Source of the DNA: Diphasiastrum complanatum
Taxonomy: Eukaryota > Streptophyta > Lycopodiopsida > Lycopodiales > Lycopodiaceae
Direction: 5' to 3'
Assembly: GCA_029204225.1 (NCBI GenBank)
Contig: CM055094.1
Coordinates: forward strand, 14,512,928 to 14,576,927
DNA length: 64,000 bases
Within the stretch, counting starts at the first letter, position 1; every line of letters starts with the position of its first letter. Below, one piece after another: positions 9,406 through 21,229 of the stretch. The notes under the pieces were generated by a model. The model searched no databases, was not told where the DNA came from, and saw nothing but the letters and a program-made list of their open reading frames with translations. The translations under genes were made by a program, and so were the position numbers.

Positions 9406-11153
9406 ATGCTCACTAACGGCTCTGCCTTTCTTCGTCATGCTGGTCAGTCACGCTCTCGCCCTCGTTCCCGGTTCGCTCTCTGGCGAATACTCTCCTTCAA
9501 GGCATTACCGCGGCTCAAATTTCTGCTAGAGACTCCACGCTTTACTCGGATCTTCAGTTGCGTTGCCAGGTCATTCTGCGTCGCCATGTACTTCACCTTG
9601 CCACTGGCCTCATGCTTCGCTCGAAACTCAACTGGCTTCGCCAGGGGGATCTGCCTTCTTTCTTTTTCTTTCGTGCCCTACGTTAGAAGCATTCTTCCTC
9701 CTTCATTCACTCTCTTTCCATTTCTGGGGACTATCCTCTCTAACTTCGCTTCAATGATTCAGGCGTTTATTTTCCTGTTTCGATCTTTTGAGTTCGCGTC
9801 GCCTCCAGATCCTCTACGTCTTCTTTCTTTTTGCCGCACAGAGCGTTGTCTCTCCTCTCATCAAGTTTTCTTGATGGAGGGCCCCTTTTCTTTGACTGAG
9901 CTACATGCTGCCCCGCTCTCTTTGCCTCTTGGCAAAACACCTGAACCAGATGGAGTTATTCTTGAATTTTTCCTTCAATTTTGGGAGTTGTTGGGCCCAG
10001 GCCTGCTTCGCGTTGCCAACCTCGCTTGCTCTACTTCGGTCCTGCTTGCGTTCATGTGTGAAGGCCTGATCAAATTCATCCCCAAAATTTCCCCGCCTCT
10101 GTTGATCTCGGATTTTCGTCCGCACACCATGTTAATACCTCCTATAAGATCTTGGCCAAGGCCATGGCCTGCTGACTATCTCCTCTTCTTCATTCTCTTC
10201 TTTCTCCTGAATAGTTTGGCTTTGTAAAAGGTCGAAATATCATGGATTCCATCCTCTACGTTTGGACGACGGCGGACTCTCTTATTGCCTCGGCCGTCCA
10301 CTCTCTTATCCTCAATTTGGACTTGGACAAAGCCTTTGATCGGCTTGGTTGGGACTATATTTGGGCCCCTTGAAGAGCTCTTGGTCTTCCTTGTCCTTTT
10401 TGAACTTCGCGCATGCTCTGTACCAATCGTTGTCTTTCTTCGAAGTTTGCCGCTATTTGTGGTATTTGACAAGGCTGCCCCTTGTCTCCCATGTTGTTTG
10501 CCATCGCGACTAAACTCCCGTCTTGTGCTTTCCATGAAGCTGCCTCGCTCTTTGGTATCTCCCCGGTCCTTACGCCTTGGGGGCCGCTCTCGCATCAGCT
10601 CTTTACTGATGACGTTACCCTCCTCTCCCTCCTCTCTGAACCGCATGTCCTTTGTATGTTATTCCTCTTTCAAGAGTTTTGTTACTGTGCTTCCTCTCTT
10701 CTTAACACTCGGAAGTTTGAACTCCATGTTATTCACAATTCTATGCCCGCTTGGGTCTCCGCTCTCGGGCTTCACATTGTCCCCCATGGTACAGTCACCG
10801 GCCTTTTGGGTATTCCTTTTGGTATTCATCTGTCTCCTTCCCAACGCATTCAGTGGTTCCTTCGTTTCTTTTCTGATAAGTTAGCCAATTGGGACCCTCA
10901 TTTTATGTCCTTTCCCTCTCGGGTTTTAATTGTCCTCCATATCCTCTCAGTTCTGCCGAGCTTTTTCTCTTCCCTTTTCGTTGCCATCCGAGCCTTGCAT
11001 GATTCTCTTGCTAAGGCCCTTCGCCGCTTTCTCTGGGTGGGGAAGTGTCCTCTTCTTCCTTGGGCCGTGTGCACGGCTTCTATTGGCGATGGTGGCTCTG
11101 CTACAACCTCCCTCCACTCTAGTGAGTATATTGGCCTTTGGCTGTTCCTTTAA
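9406..11153 (+). pseudogene. LINE reverse transcriptase, multiply frameshifted
   Basis: RT motifs lie in different frames. LPLGKTPEPDG...EFF..FW and IKFIPK....ISDFRPH (L1 RT blocks 1-2) sit in the 9406-10227 frame. FVKGRNIMDSILYV and LDLDKAFDRLGWDY occur around 10215-10360. LFTDDVTLL, replacing the catalytic F-A-D-D box, is in the 10482-11153 frame near 10590. At least three frameshifts or stops separate them. In the known mechanism this domain copies LINE RNA at the nicked target. Reverse-strand ORFs across this region are shadows. Confidence 0.85.
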
Positions 11154-11390
11154 GCTCAAAGGTTCTTTTGTTCTGACTAACCTGGCCTGTCTTTTGCTTC
11201 TCCTGTGATCCTCCTCTGAATCTATCTGGACCGCTTCTCTTTCCCTCCAAACGCACAACCCCTTTTCCGCTCTCACCCTCGCCTTTCTATTTCCTTAGCC
11301 ACTAAAGGCCTTTCCTCCCTTGCTCAGTTGGTCCATATCCCTCCTTGACAAGTCCTTCCCTCCTCTACCCTCTCTCTATCGGAGAGCAGG

Positions 11391-11960
11391 TTGCTTTTTT
11401 TGGCTGCTTTTTGTGCCATCCCGCTTCACATTTATCGCGTCCCACCAGCGGACTTTTCCGGTTGGAACCCGCCCCTTTCCCCCTCCCTCTTCTCTTACTC
11501 CTCCTTGCATCGTCATCAGTTTCCCTCTCTTTTTCCGGATTATCTAAACCACCTTTGGTTGACCTCTGACTCTCCGCCTGCTTGGTGCTCCCGCCTCCAT
11601 ACTGCTCAATCTCTGCAGGTAGGGAAGCTACGGTACCTCGCTTATCACATCCTTACCAAATCCCTTCCTTTGTTGTCCAAGTGGCCTTTCCTTGTTGATC
11701 GCCTTTGTCCACTCTGCTAGTTGACCGAAGAAACGGTGGAGCACTTATTCCTTTTCTGTCATCGACATATTTGGTTGGAGTTGAGCTACATTTTCTCGCG
11801 GTGGGGCCTCACTTTTTCTCTGGACACGACTACTATCCTGCTGGGGGATTCCGTTTTGACAGATTCTTCTGCTCTTACCCTTTGGTATGTGTGCAGGCTA
11901 GCGGCTTTGTGGAGGATTTGGACAACCAGGAATCTTCAAGTTTTTGAGGGGGGAGCCCCC
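11391..11960 (+). pseudogene. LINE C-terminal zf-RVT-like domain
   Basis: The frame at 11391-11720 carries KLRYLAYHILTKSLPLLSKWPF....LCPLC. After a single in-frame stop it continues with EETVEHLFLFCHRHIWLEL...WRIWTTRNLQVF. The CPLC...EHLF..C....W pattern is the zinc-binding zf-RVT domain at the end of plant L1 ORF2 proteins. Confidence 0.8.
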
Positions 11961-12366
11961 TCCTTGTCTGCCACGGCTTGTATTCGGCTAGCTATGTACT
12001 TTTTACAAGTCTTTTGTAGCCAAATTTGGACTCAATGTTGCAGATTCGGAATCTACCAACACTCACTCATGCATTACAAGTCCTACATTGATGGCCATAA
12101 AGATTGTGACTAGGGTTCTACAACTACAATGAGCTCTACTCATCAATATCAGCTGCACCTTCATTGGATAATTTGGACAAGTATTCTTTGATGTGTGCCA
12201 CTGATTAGAGTTGTTTTTCAGATTACTACCCTGCGTGGTAAGCTACAGTGTCTGCCTTTTGGGCTTCTGATAGTTCTGTAAGCTTTTTCAGCCATGGAAG
12301 CCGTTGTCTGGTTTTTGTACATTTGTGAATATCTAATAGTGAAATAAATCTTTCAGAAAAAAAAAA

Positions 12367-12600
12367 GATAATATCATTTGTATTGAAGTATCATAAAGTG
12401 CACCATTTTTTTTATCGATCTTACAACATTAAAAACCATTTGCAATGTACAAATACTAGTTGTTTACAATTTTTGTCCTATGTGCAAATTATGGAACATA
12501 AATATATATTAGAAGTAACGGTTATGGATTTCTATTTGATGAAATGGAAAGTTGACATGGGCAGATGAATTTTTAAATCTTAATTGTACACATTAGCAGT
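12367..12600. other. AT-rich spacer after the LINE
   Basis: About 230 bp of AT-rich non-coding sequence beginning GATAATATC immediately after the poly-A tail. No matching duplication at the 5' end of the LINE could be seen. Confidence 0.5.
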
Positions 12601-13000
12601 TGGGCGATGGCGATGGCGATGGACAGAGCGATGGTGATGGTGATGCATGTGGACGCTTTGTCAGCGGGTGATGGCCGCCCCTCTGCGTCGGAGGGTGATG
12701 TAGATCGCGGCTGGCCCCCCCTCTCCTCCCCTGCGTTGCTGCATGCCTGCCTTGCTGAGTCCTCTACCATGTGTGGAGACGGCCTCCTGCCCGCTTCCTC
12801 GGCCCTTCCCTCTTCGTGTCTTTCTTCTTCTCTTCCTCCTCCTCCTCCTCCTCCTCCTCTTTCTGCTGCCCCCCTTGGTGCTTTCTCGTCCTTCCCTGTG
12901 CTCTGCAAAAATTCATGCACAATTACTGGTTACCTAAAAGATATAACCAACAAAAGAAATGCAGGAAAATGACACTTATTACCTAAAAATACGGAGCACA
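12601..13000. repeat. GC-rich low-complexity repeat ((GATGGC)n, (CTC)n) plus conserved 90-bp tail
   Basis: Starts with GATGGCGATGGCGATGG repeats (12604-12650), then C/T-rich DNA with a (CTC)n run (12833-12860). The block at 12903-12993 is the inverted relative of 2947-3035. ORFs on both strands here are compositional artefacts. Confidence 0.65.
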
Positions 13001-13201
13001 CACAGGAAGAGCAAGGTTGGTCGTCGTATTTATAAAACTATTGTATTTATATTTACAAAACTGCTTCAGTAGCATTTGAAGGTTACATAAAACTTTTTGA
13101 ACCTACCTTGTGACAACATATAGCTCAACCAAAAAGGTAAACAAAGCTGGAACATCCATTTGTAAACAGACTATGTATATAAATACAACAATAGAAGATC
13201 A

Positions 13202-13480
13202 CTATTTGAAAATAGTTTTCCTATCGATGACGTCATGATCGACATGGATATATGTAGCGTCTTCATTAGCAAGTGGTGAGAGAGGTGTGAAACTGTTGCA
13301 ACAAAGGTAGCAAGCGAACGTCAACGTCCCCCCTCCACAGCCAACGGTGATGCTAAGTTCCAGATACTTCATGTTTGGCGAATTGACTTTCTTAACCTTC
13401 GATGGTGGCCTCTCACGCCCACAACCTGCATGTTTGGATGTGCTTCCATCGTCCATATGTATATTCTGCATTAAAAAAAA
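13202..13480 (-). pseudogene. Possible BED-type zinc-finger transposase N-terminal relic
   Basis: On the minus strand the frame reads ...MKYLELSITVGCGGGTLTFACYLCCNSF..., which resembles the start of a BED zinc finger (aromatic residue, GGG turn, C..C) as found at the N-terminus of hAT transposases. The two downstream histidines are not visible and there is no transposase core nearby. Upstream of this, the same frame runs into a (CT)n translation and should not be counted. I treat this as a weak, possible hAT relic. Confidence 0.25.
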
Positions 13481-13565
13481 AAGAAAGTTTTGACAGAGCA
13501 GTGCAGATGAGAGATAGAGACATAGAACATACATAAACAGAGAAGAAACACAGAGAAAGGGAGAA

Positions 13566-13638
13566 AGAGAGAGAGAGAGAGAGAGAGCAGGGAGGAGAGG
13601 CAGCGCAGCAGAGACAACAGCAGGCAGAGAAGGTAGAG

Positions 13639-13688
<50 letters not shown>

Positions 13689-13900
13689 TGGGCCATACCC
13701 TCTGCTGGACACGTGTCAGTATGGCTTCAAGAACAACAATGCATGGCCACATGTCAGATCGGTTGACAAAAAATGTACACACGTGTCGTGCAACATGTGT
13801 TCAAACATGTTGATGTTGATGTTCAAACATGTGTCACGCCATGTGCCATGACACATGGCGTGCACATACTAGCCGGTGGTGTGTATACCGTCTCCCTGTT
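13566..13900. repeat. GA tracts plus second copy of the CACGTG hairpin repeat
   Basis: (GA)n at 13566-13587 and 13643-13686 flank a G/A-rich segment. From 13687 the sequence matches the 717-1010 repeat (GGGCCATACC.TCTGCTGGACACGTGTCA, ACACGTGTCGTGCAACATGTGTT, GTGCACATACTAGCCGGTGGTGTGTATACCG). A 10-bp perfect inverted repeat CACGCCATGT...ACATGGCGTG occurs at 13835-13844 and 13853-13862, absent from the first copy. Confidence 0.65.
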
Positions 13901-15690
13901 GAGCATGAATTGGTCGACTAAACTCTTTTCTAAAAAATGGGAACATATTTCACTTTGAGTTTCAAAATAAAATGCCCTAATCGGCCGTATCCCGGACCGT
14001 ACATTATACGGTATTTGTGTATTTATATGACATCGATATTATACAATGCATTCCTCACGAAAATACACGAAACAGAAACAAAAATTTCTTTGCTTTTGTT
14101 TTGTTGTTGTTCGTTGTTATTGTTGTCGCTCGGCGTGGCGTTGGCTTGGTTGCAGCATCAACAATCCCTCCTTGCTCTCACCTTTTCAAGACTTCCATAA
14201 GCCGGCGCGGCTTCAGACGCTACTTCTATGTTTCGTTGTTTTTGTAAATTTGGATTCTCGATCAGATCAATTCACTACAAAATCGATCAACTCAGCCCCT
14301 TCGGATGAGATACTGATGTCTATTGGCAAATTCATAATGAGCGTTGATGATTCTATTGTATTATAATCAGATGATTCTTCAACAATGATATTCTGATGAC
14401 AGCAATTGTCAGTATAAGTGTGCTCATATTCTGCCAAAAAAGTTTCGTCATTGCCACAAAAATGCGATTGACTTCCAATAGGAGTGCACTCATATTTCAA
14501 TAGAAATGTGTGTGAATTTTGGCCAACAAGTGCGACTGATCAGAAATTCTATGTAGGCAAAAAGGTTAAGAGCTGTTTACCTCATCATTGCTTTGTAAAC
14601 AATTGATGCCTTCGTAATTTTGAGTAGTTCAATTAAATGCCTGCGCGGGATGCTAGAGAGGCATTGATCTCTGAGAATATGGAAGAATTGGCCACGAAAC
14701 TCTTTGAATTTTCCCAAAGCTACAAACATGGTTGCCTGGGACTCATCCGCGGAACACGAGCTGGCCTCCACAATGTCTCCGAACTGCAAAAAAATAGAAA
14801 AATAGAGAGACAAAAAAACACAGAGAGAAACCTGAAGGCTCGCCCCAAAACGACGATGTATTCCTACAAGATTCATATGGTATAAATGACGTATTAAAAA
14901 AGATTGATAATAATGTCAGATAACGGGCCTATAGGGACCCATTAACGAGTTTTTTTGGGGGCTCCCTCCCCTGCCAAAAAAAAAACAAAAACTCAACGGG
15001 CCGTTATCTAATACATTATCGCATCAAGTACATGTACTAGGCTCTAGCGCTTGAAAAGGAGAACAAAAATCAGCATTTCACTATTCCTTTCTCTGCTGGT
15101 GATCTGTTTTTTTGTGCATGCAATGTGCCCATTACAATTTTGTGGTGCATGCAATGTTTGATTATCGCATGAAGCACACGTACCAGCACTTGAAAAGGAG
15201 AACAAAAATCGCATTTCAACGTAGAAATACATGATATTCTTTCTGTTCCATGTGTTATGTATAGACGTTTTATCATAGCATAAGATTGTCAATGAAAGGC
15301 TTTTTCAAACCAAGAAGCAGGTTGCAATACCATAATTCTAACATTAAGCACTTGTTATCTTCGTTAGTTACCGACTGAAGCAAAAATTCTCAAACCATGA
15401 AAGAGGTTGGAGTAATGTTAAAATTTCCATAGCAAGCTAATCCAACATACAGACGTGCATTATCATGTACAAATTCTATTTTGAATTTTAGAACAAGTAC
15501 TTACAACAGATTACATACTTAAGTTGAACTAGCTACCCAATTCTAGCCTTGCATCGAGTTGAATGGACGTTCTATTGACACATTGTAAAAGTTACAACAA
15601 GAATCAACAACGTTGAAAGCCAAAAAAGAAGAAGAGAAAAGCTCTGAAATTGTCATAGTTACAATTTTCAACAAACAAAGTTCTTGTAAC
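13901..15690. other. Unassigned region, possible degraded coding fragments
   Basis: AT-rich with short ORFs on both strands. The most protein-like is on the minus strand at 14577-14790 (a mixed helical composition around FGDIVEASS...RGQFFHILRDQ). I recognise no family, and stops and low complexity surround it. An inexact direct repeat (CTTGAAAAGGAGAACAAAAATC...GCATTTCA) occurs near 15050 and 15190. Confidence 0.3.
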
Positions 15691-16310
15691 ATATGTGCAA
15701 ATTACAGCAAATAAGGATCCTAAAACACTTGAAATGATGAGGGAAACAATAGGTTATGATTTCATAAGATTAGCACAAGTTGAACCATCAAAATCCATCA
15801 AAAATCTATGCTTGAACCTCACTAAATGGCCCAAATCCTTGAAGAAGGCTTCACACGTGTGAAAGTACGGCCTCCCACAGTCTGAGTACTGTACACCAGA
15901 CCTACATTCAATCCTATAATCATTAGTAATCACAAGTACTCAAACAATTATGAACATAGAGAGCAATTTCACCATTATGAGAGAAAAAACATGAAATTGC
16001 TTGATTGATTTTGGTGAGATATCATCACCTATATATACATGATCCATCACGGTTTTGGGCAGGTATGAGTAGCCCTAAACCTATCCCTAATGCTAATTTT
16101 GGTGGATCTTTCATCCCTACCAAGTTAGGGTTGGAATCTTGGAGATCCCTCAACAATGCAAAAATTATCAAAAATAGCTCCTATTTTTTCTCCCTTGTAT
16201 CTAAGCATAATTTGGACTCATTCCAAAGGTTCTAACACTTAGGTCTACTTGAGAACATCCTTATGAATGGAATCCTATGCTATTTGGCACGTGTGACAAG
16301 CCACATCATG
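15690..16310. repeat. LTR-like block with TTCACACGTGTGAA and TATATATA
   Basis: Contains GAAGGCTTCACACGTGTGAAAGTACGGCCTCC...GTACTGTACACC, a rearranged relative of GCGGCCTCACACGTGTGGAGTACTGTCCACAGTACGGCCTGC in the LTR at 38202-38965. It also has CCTATATATACATGATCC near 16029. It is probably a solo or degraded LTR of the same superfamily of elements. Borders not determined. Nothing further is supported from 16310 to 16840. Confidence 0.4.
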
Positions 16311-16839
16311 ACCATCTAACCATTTACAAGTCATATGACCAAAACTAGTCAAGCTAGAATTGTGAATTTTTAACAACATATAGTATAAGAATCACTAAAA
16401 ACTGAAATAAACAAACAAAAGCTTAAGTTGCAAATATACTCCAAAGACATGTGAGATTAAGAAACAATAGCATGAAGAGAATTACAGAAACTTGCGTCTC
16501 TTTAAATACTAGTATGTCTTTGAATTTACAGGACTACATTTTAGTTTGTTGTATCCAAGCTTGCTAGTTGATTTGTAATGTCAAACATAAAACTTTTCGA
16601 TTCTATTAGCCACTTTCCTATCTTCAACATCTAAAACTTGAATATGAAATTGTTCATAAAAAGGCCAGCATTCTGCATCCTGTTGCTACCTTTTTAGAGA
16701 TGTTATCAGAAGCACCTAAATATATTCTCATTTTTTTGGGTAGCAGCCTTGCATGCTATTGCAATTGATGTCGCAGATTGCACGTTGACCGATGTAGACA
16801 CGATGTGTTTCTTTGCACTCTATTTTGTAGATTGAATAT

Positions 16840-17800
16840 GTGATTTTGGACGTTTCCTTGCTGATGTTGTTTTATACAACCAAGAATCATTTTAGTTTAA
16901 TGGAAAGCTCAGAAATGAAGAAGAAGATTGTTGTATGGTTCAAATTCACCTACGTACCGGATGAAGATGGCAATGCCGATCGAGAAGATTCTTCTTGCAA
17001 GGAATTTTGTATTAATATGTAATGAGTTTAAAATGATTACTTATAATCACACACGTAAACAAATGCGGATGGCAATAGACAATCATTGTAGAAACTTCGC
17101 TTTGCAAAATATCCAAAATCATGTCAATTTGAATCATACCATCTGTTAGCTTCGTAACATCATCCGACAAGTGGCCCATTTTTTTCCCCAAATCCATCGT
17201 GATTTGCGTTTAGTTCGACACGAGTCATGTCTTTCGAACCATCGATTGGAATCTTGTAGCCAAAGTAAAGATTTCTTGTTGTGTAAGAATTCTTATCTGT
17301 CCATTTGTTGTGATTGCTGCAGGGATGTTTATGGAGAATATGTTATATATATGTTTTGAAAACCCTGAAATAACAATGACACGCGAAAATATCTATTTAA
17401 CATTGGTATTTTGTGTGGTAGCCAAGGGAAAGTAGACATTTAAAAAAGAAAATGTTATAATGTAATGAAAGAATAAGAATATAGTATACCTTCAACTAGA
17501 TCTCCATGATATTGATTCATGTATTCATCTCTTTCATGTTTCTTTTGTTTAGTGAACCTGCTTAGAGCTATATTTGTTTGGACGCCTTGTACATATTTGG
17601 ATCGACACCACAAGAGTTCAATAAGAACATTTGTTTTGTTGTTGGATATATTTTTCCCATGGATGAGGTTATTCCAGAAGAGGTATTAGAAGAAAACACC
17701 TCAGCTTTCAACTTTCGAAATAGTTGAAACATTGAATTTGATATTGTAGTTACTACGAGAAAAGGCATTTATGAATTCAAAGCAGAATGAAATTTGTATG
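16840..17800. other. Unrecognised region left of the helicase relic
   Basis: Short ORFs on both strands, including minus-strand frames at 17012-17197 and 17568-17768. They could be further parts of the element that carried the helicase at 17960-18260 (same strand, downstream of it), but no motif supports this. Confidence 0.25.
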
Positions 17801-17959
17801 GTTACCTCTTTTGGATCATATTCATTCTCAGATGCCATTTCCTTTTGTGACAATTTGTAAATATTAGAAAGACATAATAAAAATAAAAATATGAAATCGT
17901 ATACAAAGACAAAATAGGTGGATAGAAGTGATTATAGATGATGTCCCAAGAATCGACAA

Positions 17960-18260
17960 CATTTGAGACGCTTATCTCTCAAATGGAAATCAATATTGAT
18001 TGAAAATGTTCTGTTGCCAATCTACTTGTTAACAACAAATTTTCATGTTTTGTTACTTGAGATAACATGACATAAACCAAGCCAACTGAGAAATTTGATC
18101 TTATATCTAGGATAACTTTTTTTCTAATGGTCACACCTTGTGATTTGTGTGCAGTCATAACATATGCTAACATTATTGGGAATGTAGATTTGTAAAATAT
18201 TTTTGTATCAAATCGTATTTTTGAAAATGCAGATCTTGTTATATTGAATTAATGTTTTTT
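17960..18260 (-). pseudogene. PIF1-like helicase C-terminal relic
   Basis: The minus-strand frame 17979-18173, extended to about 18250, reads ...FPIMLAYVMTAHKSQGVTI...ILDIRSNF..GLVYVMLSQVTKHENLLL. The combination of A(Y)xMTAHKSQG and G..YV.LS.VT...NL is the SF1B PIF1 motif V/VI signature, also found at the end of Helitron RepHel proteins. The arginine usual in LSRV has become Q (LSQV), a loss of the motif VI arginine finger. Only about 90 residues remain, without Walker A/B or a Rep domain, so it is a fragment. A Helitron-type source is likely in a plant genome, but a host PIF1 pseudogene cannot be excluded. Confidence 0.6.
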
Positions 18261-18319
18261 TGGATTTTATTTTGAATGATGATTGTTTTAATTCATGATT
18301 CTTCGAATATTTTAATGCA

Positions 18320-20675
18320 TTTATGTTAGCTATGGTTCCATTCAACTATTTCAAAGAATTTAAACAATTTGTTGAGACACAGACTGGTCAAAGACTCAAG
18401 ACCCTGCATATAGACAATGGGGGAGAGTTCCTATCAGACGAAATGTCTGACTACTTATCATCATGTGGCATTCATCATTAAATCACTACCAACTATACAC
18501 CACAACAGAATGGAGTAGCCGAGAGGAAGAACCAAACGTTACTTAATGCAGCACGATCAATGATGTCAAATGCTTAGCTCCCCAATGATTTTTGGGCTGA
18601 AGCTATTTCAACAGCTTGCTATTTGCAAAACTACTCTAGCACTAGATCAGTCAACTCAAGAACTTCGATGCCTTCCATGGCTACAAGCCAAATCTTAAGA
18701 GTGTTTGGTTGTCTTTGCTATGTGAAGATTCCTTCTGACCTAAAAGAAGCTTAATCCTGTCAGCTGTAGGAGTATCTTCATTGGATACTCGACATCACAC
18801 AAGGCCTATCGAATTTACGATGTTGAGTCTGACCATATCTCAGTCAGTCAAGATGTCGTCTTCCTCGAAGACAGATTTCACGACTTTAAGCAGAAGTAGC
18901 CAATGAAAGAGTTTGTTCCAACGACTCCCATCACCATTGACGGGCCTCAACCTGCGACTCTTCAAACAGTCGAAGATACCCATGTCGCACAACAAGGATA
19001 ATCATCATCCTCACAGTGGAATTTCGTTCGAAGATCTGCATGACATCGACATGAGCTTGATCATTATATCCCTCAGGCATTCATCAGTTATAATGAACCC
19101 ACCTTAGTAGCAGAAGCATTGTTGAGTTTGAATGTAGACAACTGGCGCACTGCCATGAATGTTGAGTATAATTCATTGATGAAGAAAAAGACTTGGAGTT
19201 TTTTCGAAGGTCCTCCTGATGCAAAGATCATCGACACTAAGTAGATCTTCAAGTTGAAGCTCAATCCAGATGGCTCGACAACCAAATGGAAAGCTCGACT
19301 AGTCATCAAAGGATATAAACAAACCTATGGGATTGACTACACAAAGACTTTCAGTCTAGTTGTAAGACTTCAGTCAATTCAATCTTTACTTGCTTTTGCA
19401 GCTATCGAAGATCTAGAAGTTCACAAGACGGATGTTCAGACAACATTTCTGAATGGATACATAAAAGAAGATATTTACATCTATCAACCTAAAGGTTACG
19501 TCCTTCAAGGCCAAGAACACAAGATATGTAAGCTGTAGAAAACTCTTTATGGGGTAAAGCAAGCTCCAAGGGCCTGGTTCGATAGAATCAATCAATTCTT
19601 GTTGCATAATGACTTCATCCCTAACTTTATTGACTCTAATGATTATCTATAGCACAGAGGCTCAAGCTATGTTATAATAGTTCCATATGTTGATGAATCT
19701 CAGCAATCTGAATCAGTTACTTTGTGAGACAAAATCACTATTATTATCGGAACAAAATTACTGATTTAGTCCCTGTGCACTACCTTCTCGGGATCGAGAT
19801 AACCAGAGTCAGAGCAAACAGAAGGATCATGATTAGCCAAGAAAAGTATCTTACCAGTGTACTTTACAGGTATGGCCTGGAAGACTGCAAGTCGACAGAC
19901 TCGCCTATGGATCCATGATTCAAACTATCAAAGGACATGTGTTTGATGACTGAAGTACAGAAGAAGATTATGTGCAAATACCCCTATCACTCAATAGTCA
20001 GATCGATCATGTATGTCATGGTCTGCACTCAACTTGATCTAGCCTATACAGTTAGCACATTGTCACAATTTATGTCGAATCTGGGCCTACCTTACTGGAA
20101 GGCTCTACTTAGAGCACTAAGATACATTCAAGCCACTAAGCACTATGCTCTGTGTTATAATGGAAATATAGAGAATTCTTTGACATTACTTGCTTATTTC
20201 GACTTTAATTGGGCTGGAAATGTGGATACACGAGAATCCACTTTTGGCTATTTATGCTTTCTAACAAAAGGACCCATTTCATCGAATAGTCAAAAGTAGA
20301 TATGCATTTCTTTGTTTTCCACAAAGTCTGAATATGTCGTAGCCACCTCTATAGTGAAGGAAATCATCTGGCTCAGAAGATTGCTCCATGATCTTATGAT
20401 CCCTCAATTCAGACCAACCATGCTCTATTGCGACAATCAAAGCTACATTCCTCTATCTCTAAAGCCACAAACTCACTCTAGAACTAAACACATTGAAGTT
20501 CAATTTCATTTTCTTAGAGAGAAAGTTATGAACAAGGTTGTAGAATTAAGTTACTATCTGATTGACAATATGTTGGTTGATATTTTGACTAAGCCTCTAT
20601 AAAGGGAAATGCATGTTGTGTTATGCAGCTTGTTGAAATTTATTTAGGATCCTGGAAGTTAAGCTTAAAGGGGAG
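18320..20675 (+). mobile_element. Degenerate Ty1/copia element (IN-RT-RNase H)
   Basis: Plus-strand copia relic. Integrase C-terminal half around 18380-18620 (LHIDNGGEF, then TPQQNGVAERKN, with stops). Linker with VFGCLCYVKIP near 18700. RT from 19254 ([45 protein letters not shown]), then an internal deletion over the YVDD box. RNase H from about 20190 (FNWAGNVDTREST, STKSEYV, YCDNQS, HIEVQFHFLREK, VDILTKPL). At least eight in-frame stops or shifts. It ends at a polypurine tract (AAAGGGGAG) directly before the LTR at 20676. No gag or 5' LTR is seen; the left side is lost near 18300. Confidence 0.85.
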
Positions 20676-21180
20676 TGTTGGAGTCTCCCCGAATTCAATC
20701 CTTGAGCACTAGTATAATATGTAAATATTCTCTGTCTCTACAACGACATGCAGTCTTACTCGCATAAGTCGAACAATTTGTGAAATACATCGACTTGAAG
20801 CAGAAACAAGATCAACTTCGTCAATGTCTACGTCATCGACTTCAACGACTCGACTTCGTCGACATCTTGACATCAACTCCATCTACATCTTCTCTTTGAC
20901 AACTTCGACGACTGTCGATTGTCACCAGTCAAAATGGAGCTCTTCCTCACCCTATCCGACGTAGACTACGTCACAGTTCATTTCAGTACTTTGCAATAAC
21001 TTTACTACCTCACGCTCGTTGCTCACACAGTTGTTATAATTGGCGCATGTATATATACATAACGAAAACACACAGAAGTAAGTGAGATATGTACATGAAT
21101 GTAATCAAAGTCAATCAGTGGAAGCGTGATTCAGAGTTCCTTCTTGAACTCCATTGTATCAGAATTATCTGATTCCATAG
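20676..21180 (+). repeat. 3' LTR of the copia relic
   Basis: Starts TGTTGGAGTC right after the polypurine tract. U3 contains degenerate TCGAC/CTTCGTCGAC repeats (20770-20920), then a TATA-like GTATATATACATAACG (21047-21062). The right border is uncertain: a palindrome-like ATCAGAATTATCTGATTCCA ends near 21178. Confidence 0.6.
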
Positions 21181-21229
21181 GAGAGAGAGTAAAAGTAATT
21201 CAAGAAGTAGAGATAGTGTTCAATCTGTA

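Larger units (their letters stand above)
8607..12366 (+). mobile_element. L1-type LINE, 5'-truncated, with poly-A tail
   Basis: Non-LTR retrotransposon relic of the plant L1 type. In order: apurinic-like endonuclease (about 8611-9300), reverse transcriptase (about 9880-11150) and a C-terminal zf-RVT-type zinc-binding domain (about 11560-11960). It ends with an AATAAA (12343-12348) and an A10 tail (12357-12366). The 5' side begins in mid-protein (SWNVRGLND, the usual start of the endonuclease domain) with no ORF1, so it is 5'-truncated as expected from incomplete target-primed reverse transcription. The body is clearly more C/T- and GC-rich than its surroundings. I found no convincing target-site duplication around the ends. 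Confidence 0.9.

Noticed and set aside
10176-10646. Minus-strand arginine-rich ORF (156 codons)
   Set aside because: Shadow of the pyrimidine-rich LINE reverse-transcriptase strand.
8591-12400. Target-site duplication of the LINE
   Set aside because: Sequence after the A tail (GATAATATC...) has no convincing match at the 5' truncation point; a similar string near 7402 is too far away.
12573-12986. Overlapping serine/leucine/proline-rich ORFs
   Set aside because: Composition artefact of (CTC)n and (GATGGC)n DNA.
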